Below, piece by piece: positions 7,729 to 10,768 of a stretch of DNA of 10,768 nucleotides. Source of the DNA: Spirochaetota bacterium (GTDB lineage: Bacteria > Spirochaetota > B62-G9 > DRHN01); contig JAGLSF010000046.1 in the NCBI GenBank assembly GCA_023136305.1, positions 1-10,768 on the forward strand, given 5' to 3'. The translations under genes and the position numbers were made by a program. The notes below the pieces were generated by a model that worked only from the letters and a program-made list of their open reading frames with translations, was not told where the DNA came from and searched no databases. Position 1 is the first letter of the stretch. Each line of letters opens with the position of its first letter.

Positions 7729-8667
7729 TTATTCTCTTTCATAAGGCTTACAAAATGCCCCTGGAAGTCGTGTATTCCTTGCAAGAACGCATAATAGGAC
7801 AATTATAACAATATAAGGAAGCATTAAAATGAACTCACGTGGAATATTCAACCCTAAGATTTGCAGTCCAAAAGTAAGTGAAGTAAAGATTCCGAATAAT
7901 AAGGCTCCGTAAAATATTCTAGATGGATTCCATTTTGAAAGCATAATAATAGCAATAGCAATGAATCCACGTCCCTGCGTCATGTTATTCACAAAAAAAG
8001 ATAAATCACAAATTGATAGAAATGCGCCACCTAAACCAGCAAGTAAACCTTCTATTAGTAATGTTACATATCTCGTTCGGTAAACATTGACACCGTGGGC
8101 ATCTGCAGCAATAGGATTTTCCCCAACTGCTCTTACATTTAGACCAAAATTCGTTTTGTAAAGCACCCACCATGCACTAGGAAGTAGTGCAAAACTTATA
8201 TATGTTATAATATGAAGACTAAAGATTGATCTTATATAAGGAATCTCTGAAAAATAAGGAATATCAGTTTTTGAAGTTATTTCTGAAACAACAGGAAAGG
8301 TACTCCCAAAAATAACTCTAAAAAGTAGACTTGTGATTCCGATCCCAAAAAGTGTAATACCTAAGCCAGTTACAATCTGGTTAGTCTTAAGATATATTAC
8401 AAGATATCCAAAAATCAGTGCAATTATTAAACCTGCCAAGATACCAGAGATCAAGCCCCAATATACGCTTTGAGTATTGAGGGCAACCACAAAAGCTGCA
8501 AAAGCCCCAAGTAACATCATTCCCTCTAATCCAAGGTTTAATATACCCCCCGACTCAACAAAATCTTCCCCTATTGCTGCCAGAATTATTGGTGTTGAAG
8601 CAGTTAAGGTTCCGCTCAACAGAACTACAAAAAAAGACTCGAAAAAAATTGAATTTATAATTTCCAA
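7729..8667 (-). CDS. ABC transporter permease, BMP/nucleoside type, second subunit (YufQ/NupC-like)
   Basis: Inner-membrane channel subunit of a BPD_transp_2 (branched-chain amino acid / simple sugar / nucleoside) ABC importer. The 312 residues are mostly hydrophobic, with roughly eight to ten membrane segments. Diagnostic motifs of this subunit are ESGGILNLGLEGMMLLGA (38-55), the coupling-loop stretch RAVGENPIAADAHGVNV (179-195) that contacts the ATPase, and TQGRGFIAIAI (230-240). It starts at TTG 8667, thirteen bases inside the end of the first permease gene, and no ATG is available nearby. The sequence AGGTAAAAGA precedes it. The overlap implies translational coupling and a heterodimer with its neighbour. 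Likely substrates from family knowledge are nucleosides or riboflavin; sequence alone does not decide. The code is clearly more AT-rich than that of panB. Confidence 0.88.
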   Translation of the reverse strand: MEIINSIFFESFFVVLLSGTLTASTPIILAAIGEDFVESGGILNLGLEGMMLLGAFAAFVVALNTQSVYWGLISGILAGLIIALIFGYLVIYLKTNQIVTGLGITLFGIGITSLLFRVIFGSTFPVVSEITSKTDIPYFSEIPYIRSIFSLHIITYISFALLPSAWWVLYKTNFGLNVRAVGENPIAADAHGVNVYRTRYVTLLIEGLLAGLGGAFLSICDLSFFVNNMTQGRGFIAIAIIMLSKWNPSRIFYGALLFGIFTSLTFGLQILGLNIPREFILMLPYIVIIVLLCVLARNTRLPGAFCKPYERE

Positions 8668-9704
8668 AATCTTTTACCTATTTTTTGAAAATACTCACCA
8701 ACCCCAAGAAATATTAGCATTAGTGCTTTTATTACCTGAACAAAGTATACAGGCACATTTGCTGATCGAGACATGAATTCTCCACCAATATCAAGAAAAG
8801 AGAAAAAGTAAGCAAGTGGAATAAGGGCAATTCCGTTGAATCTGGCCAAGAAAACCAAAGGAATGGCTGAAAAGGAATAGCTAGGATTCCATTCCGCTTG
8901 AAACGTACCTTTAATTCCTAAAACATCATTTGTCCCGGCCAATCCGGCACATCCTCCACTAATAAGCATGGCAATAATAGTAACCTTACTGATGTTTACA
9001 CCGGCATAAAATGCAGCTTTTTTATTTTCACCCAAAAAACGAAACTCATATCCCAATGTTGTTTTCCTTATGAAAAAATGTGCCAGGATTACTACAATGA
9101 AACCGACAATCAATCCTATATGAATTTCTGTAAAGGGAATAAATGGTAACCTCTTTTCCATTGGAATAACTGTTGTTTGGGGGAACTGTCCTGGAAGTGC
9201 ATTCAACGGATATTTTACTAAGTAAGATGTAAAATAAATAGCAACAAAATCCATCATCATTGTCACAATAATTTCGTTGATTTCATATTTTGCTTTTAAT
9301 ACCGCGGGAATGCTTATCCATAATGCACCACCCAAGAAACCTATCAAGCTTGAGATCAAAAAGAACACATAAAGGGGAAATTTATTTACTAATAAAGGGG
9401 CTATTCCTCCGACTAAAATTGCGCCGATTAAGAATTGACCATTACCGCCTATGTTCCAAATTCCTGTTTTAAAAACAATAATCAAACCTGCACTGATTAT
9501 AAGGAGTGGAACCATTCTCTTAAGTGATTCTGTAATACCAAGATAGGTACCCATACCTAGGGTGAAGATTTCAGAATATACTCTTAAAGGATTTGATCCA
9601 ATAAGGATTAGTATTATTCCTCCTATTATCAATGCAGCAAGAATCGCAAATGCCGGGCCAGCAACTGTTTTCAGGTTTTCCCTTATTTTCACCAGCTGTC
9701 CCAT
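8655..9704 (-). CDS. ABC transporter permease, BMP/nucleoside type, first subunit (YufP/NupB-like)
   Basis: Partner channel subunit of the same importer, 349 residues. A short basic cytoplasmic start precedes a first membrane helix (about 16-36). Further hydrophobic segments include about 65-80, 90-106, 111-135, 146-163, 195-212, 240-258 and 280-305. Motifs typical of this subunit are FKTGIWNIGGNGQFLIGA (78-95), YEINEIIVTMMMDFVA (140-155) and the coupling loop GENKKAAFYAGVN (225-237). ATG 9704 overlaps the ATPase stop as TAATG, so the two genes are translationally coupled; its own stop lies inside the next permease gene. The pair would form the translocation pore, with substrate delivered by a lipoprotein not visible here. 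AT-rich composition is shared with its two neighbours. Confidence 0.9.
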   Translation of the reverse strand: MGQLVKIRENLKTVAGPAFAILAALIIGGIILILIGSNPLRVYSEIFTLGMGTYLGITESLKRMVPLLIISAGLIIVFKTGIWNIGGNGQFLIGAILVGGIAPLLVNKFPLYVFFLISSLIGFLGGALWISIPAVLKAKYEINEIIVTMMMDFVAIYFTSYLVKYPLNALPGQFPQTTVIPMEKRLPFIPFTEIHIGLIVGFIVVILAHFFIRKTTLGYEFRFLGENKKAAFYAGVNISKVTIIAMLISGGCAGLAGTNDVLGIKGTFQAEWNPSYSFSAIPLVFLARFNGIALIPLAYFFSFLDIGGEFMSRSANVPVYFVQVIKALMLIFLGVGEYFQKIGKRFWKL

Positions 9705-10768
9705 TAATCTTTCAAACCTAACATTAGTTTTCCAATTTCTTCCTTTAAAACATCTTTATTATGTAAAATGTCTATTAAGTCTCCTTTATATAAAATTCCT
9801 ATTCGATTGCTCAATTCCAATAATTCATCCAGGTCCGAAGAGATCAAGATTACTGAAACACCTCGCTTGCTTTGTGTTTTTATTTCATTTCTGATAAACC
9901 TGGTCGTCATCACATCTAACCCATGTGTGGGTTTATTACAAATGATAACCACAGGTTTATGAGAAAACTCTCTTGCCAGTATTAACTTTTGAATATTTCC
10001 GCCAGAGAGTGTCTTTACCAATGCCTCTGAATCTGGCACTTTAATAGAAAAATCATGAATCAATTCATCAGCATATTCTTTGATTTTCTGCATATTTAAA
10101 AATATTCCTTTTCTAGAAAAGGGCTCTTTTTTATAACAACGAAAGATAGTATTCTCAGCAACAGTGAAATTCCCAACACTACCCTCTTCTATTCTGTCCT
10201 CAGTCACATAAAAAACACCCTTCTCATTAATAAACTTAATCGATTTATTCGTGATATCGAATTCATTAAGAGTGATTTTACCCGATGTTACTTTTCTTAA
10301 CCCCACAATCACCTCTGCTAATTCTTTCTGGCCGTTGCCATCTACGCCGGCAATACCAAAAATTTCCCCTTTCTCAAGAGAAAAAGAAATGCACTTCAAT
10401 GCATCAACACCTCTATCATTTTTAGCTGCTACGCCCTCCAATGCTAAAACCGCTTCACCTATGTTTTGAATAGGCGTTTTTTTTATTACATCAAAATATT
10501 TTGTCTCTTTGAACATTGTTCTTATAATTTTATCTTTAATATTTCCTCTTCCCTTTATTCCAGGCATAGCTTTTAAATCAATTTCTTCTTCTTTATTACC
10601 CTGTCTCAATATAGTGAGCCTATCACTTACATTTACAGCTTCTTCTATTTTATGCGTAATGAAAACAATCGACTTTCCTAACCTTGCCATATTTCTTAAT
10701 ACAGTGAAGAAATCCTCAACCTCTAATGGTGTGAAAAACGATGTTGGCTCATCAAGAATAAGCACATC
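9704..10768 (-). CDS. ABC transporter ATP-binding protein, double-domain, BMP/nucleoside type (YufO/NupA-like), 5' end beyond window
   Basis: Cytoplasmic ATPase that powers the importer formed with the two downstream permeases. The frame is open to base 10768, so the N-terminal half of domain 1 (its Walker A and signature) is missing. The visible part opens at the Walker B of domain 1 (LILDEPTS) with its switch histidine in FITHK. Numbered from the first full codon, domain 2 begins near 105. Its Walker A position is GIAGVDGNGQKEL (about 138-150), without the lysine, as usual in this family; then VTEDR (188-192), the signature LSGGNIQK (254-261), and a Walker B position reading CNKPTHGLDV. Only one of the two composite ATP sites is therefore likely to hydrolyse: domain 1 Walker A/B with the domain 2 signature. 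The GTG at 10765 is an internal valine, not a start. A BMP-family binding lipoprotein is expected further upstream. Confidence 0.9.
   Translation of the reverse strand, partial: DVLILDEPTSFFTPLEVEDFFTVLRNMARLGKSIVFITHKIEEAVNVSDRLTILRQGNKEEEIDLKAMPGIKGRGNIKDKIIRTMFKETKYFDVIKKTPIQNIGEAVLALEGVAAKNDRGVDALKCISFSLEKGEIFGIAGVDGNGQKELAEVIVGLRKVTSGKITLNEFDITNKSIKFINEKGVFYVTEDRIEEGSVGNFTVAENTIFRCYKKEPFSRKGIFLNMQKIKEYADELIHDFSIKVPDSEALVKTLSGGNIQKLILAREFSHKPVVIICNKPTHGLDVMTTRFIRNEIKTQSKRGVSVILISSDLDELLELSNRIGILYKGDLIDILHNKDVLKEEIGKLMLGLKD

Noticed and set aside
1..10768. CRISPR array, insertion sequence, tRNA, phage or toxin-antitoxin genes
   Set aside because: No regularly spaced repeats, terminal inverted repeats, cloverleaf-like segments or characteristic proteins were found by eye on either strand.

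Overview
All recognisable genes in this window lie on the minus strand. The gene set is bacterial chromosomal housekeeping joined to an ABC-transporter operon. A spirochaete is my best guess. It rests on a RecJ with a GDRDADG motif and a long internal insertion, and on a BMP/PnrA-type nucleoside or riboflavin transporter of the kind well known in spirochaetes. No rRNA or other phylogenetic marker is present, so the assignment is tentative.

Read in the direction of transcription (right to left), four blocks follow one another. (1) 10768-7729 is an AT-rich three-gene piece of an importer: an ATPase cut by the window edge, then two permeases, with overlapping start and stop codons. The substrate-binding lipoprotein normally found with such systems would lie beyond the right edge. 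(2) 7579-6416 encodes a diverged relative of class III aminotransferases (closest in layout to glutamate-1-semialdehyde aminomutase) that appears to have lost the PLP lysine. (3) A good sigma70-type promoter at 6322-6294 leads into panB, encoding ketopantoate hydroxymethyltransferase (6252-5392). It is followed by a possibly frameshifted small membrane protein region (5391-5009) and an intact 101-residue membrane protein (4991-4686). (4) 4584-1 is a tight operon of pyrimidine-nucleoside phosphorylase, RecJ exonuclease and a secreted MltD-like lytic transglycosylase with LysM repeats. The first two overlap by one base and the third begins within about 25 bases.

Functionally, the window combines nucleoside salvage (phosphorylase, and perhaps the transporter), DNA repair (RecJ), cell-wall remodelling (MltD) and pantothenate/CoA synthesis (PanB). 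No phage genes, transposase, CRISPR array, tRNA or rRNA was seen. The plus strand has no convincing gene. The longest non-coding gaps are 4585-4685, 6253-6415 and 7580-7728, all under 200 bases. The most unusual items are the lysine-less aminotransferase homologue, the RecJ insertion, the broken-looking membrane ORF after panB, and the abrupt fall in GC at about 7600.
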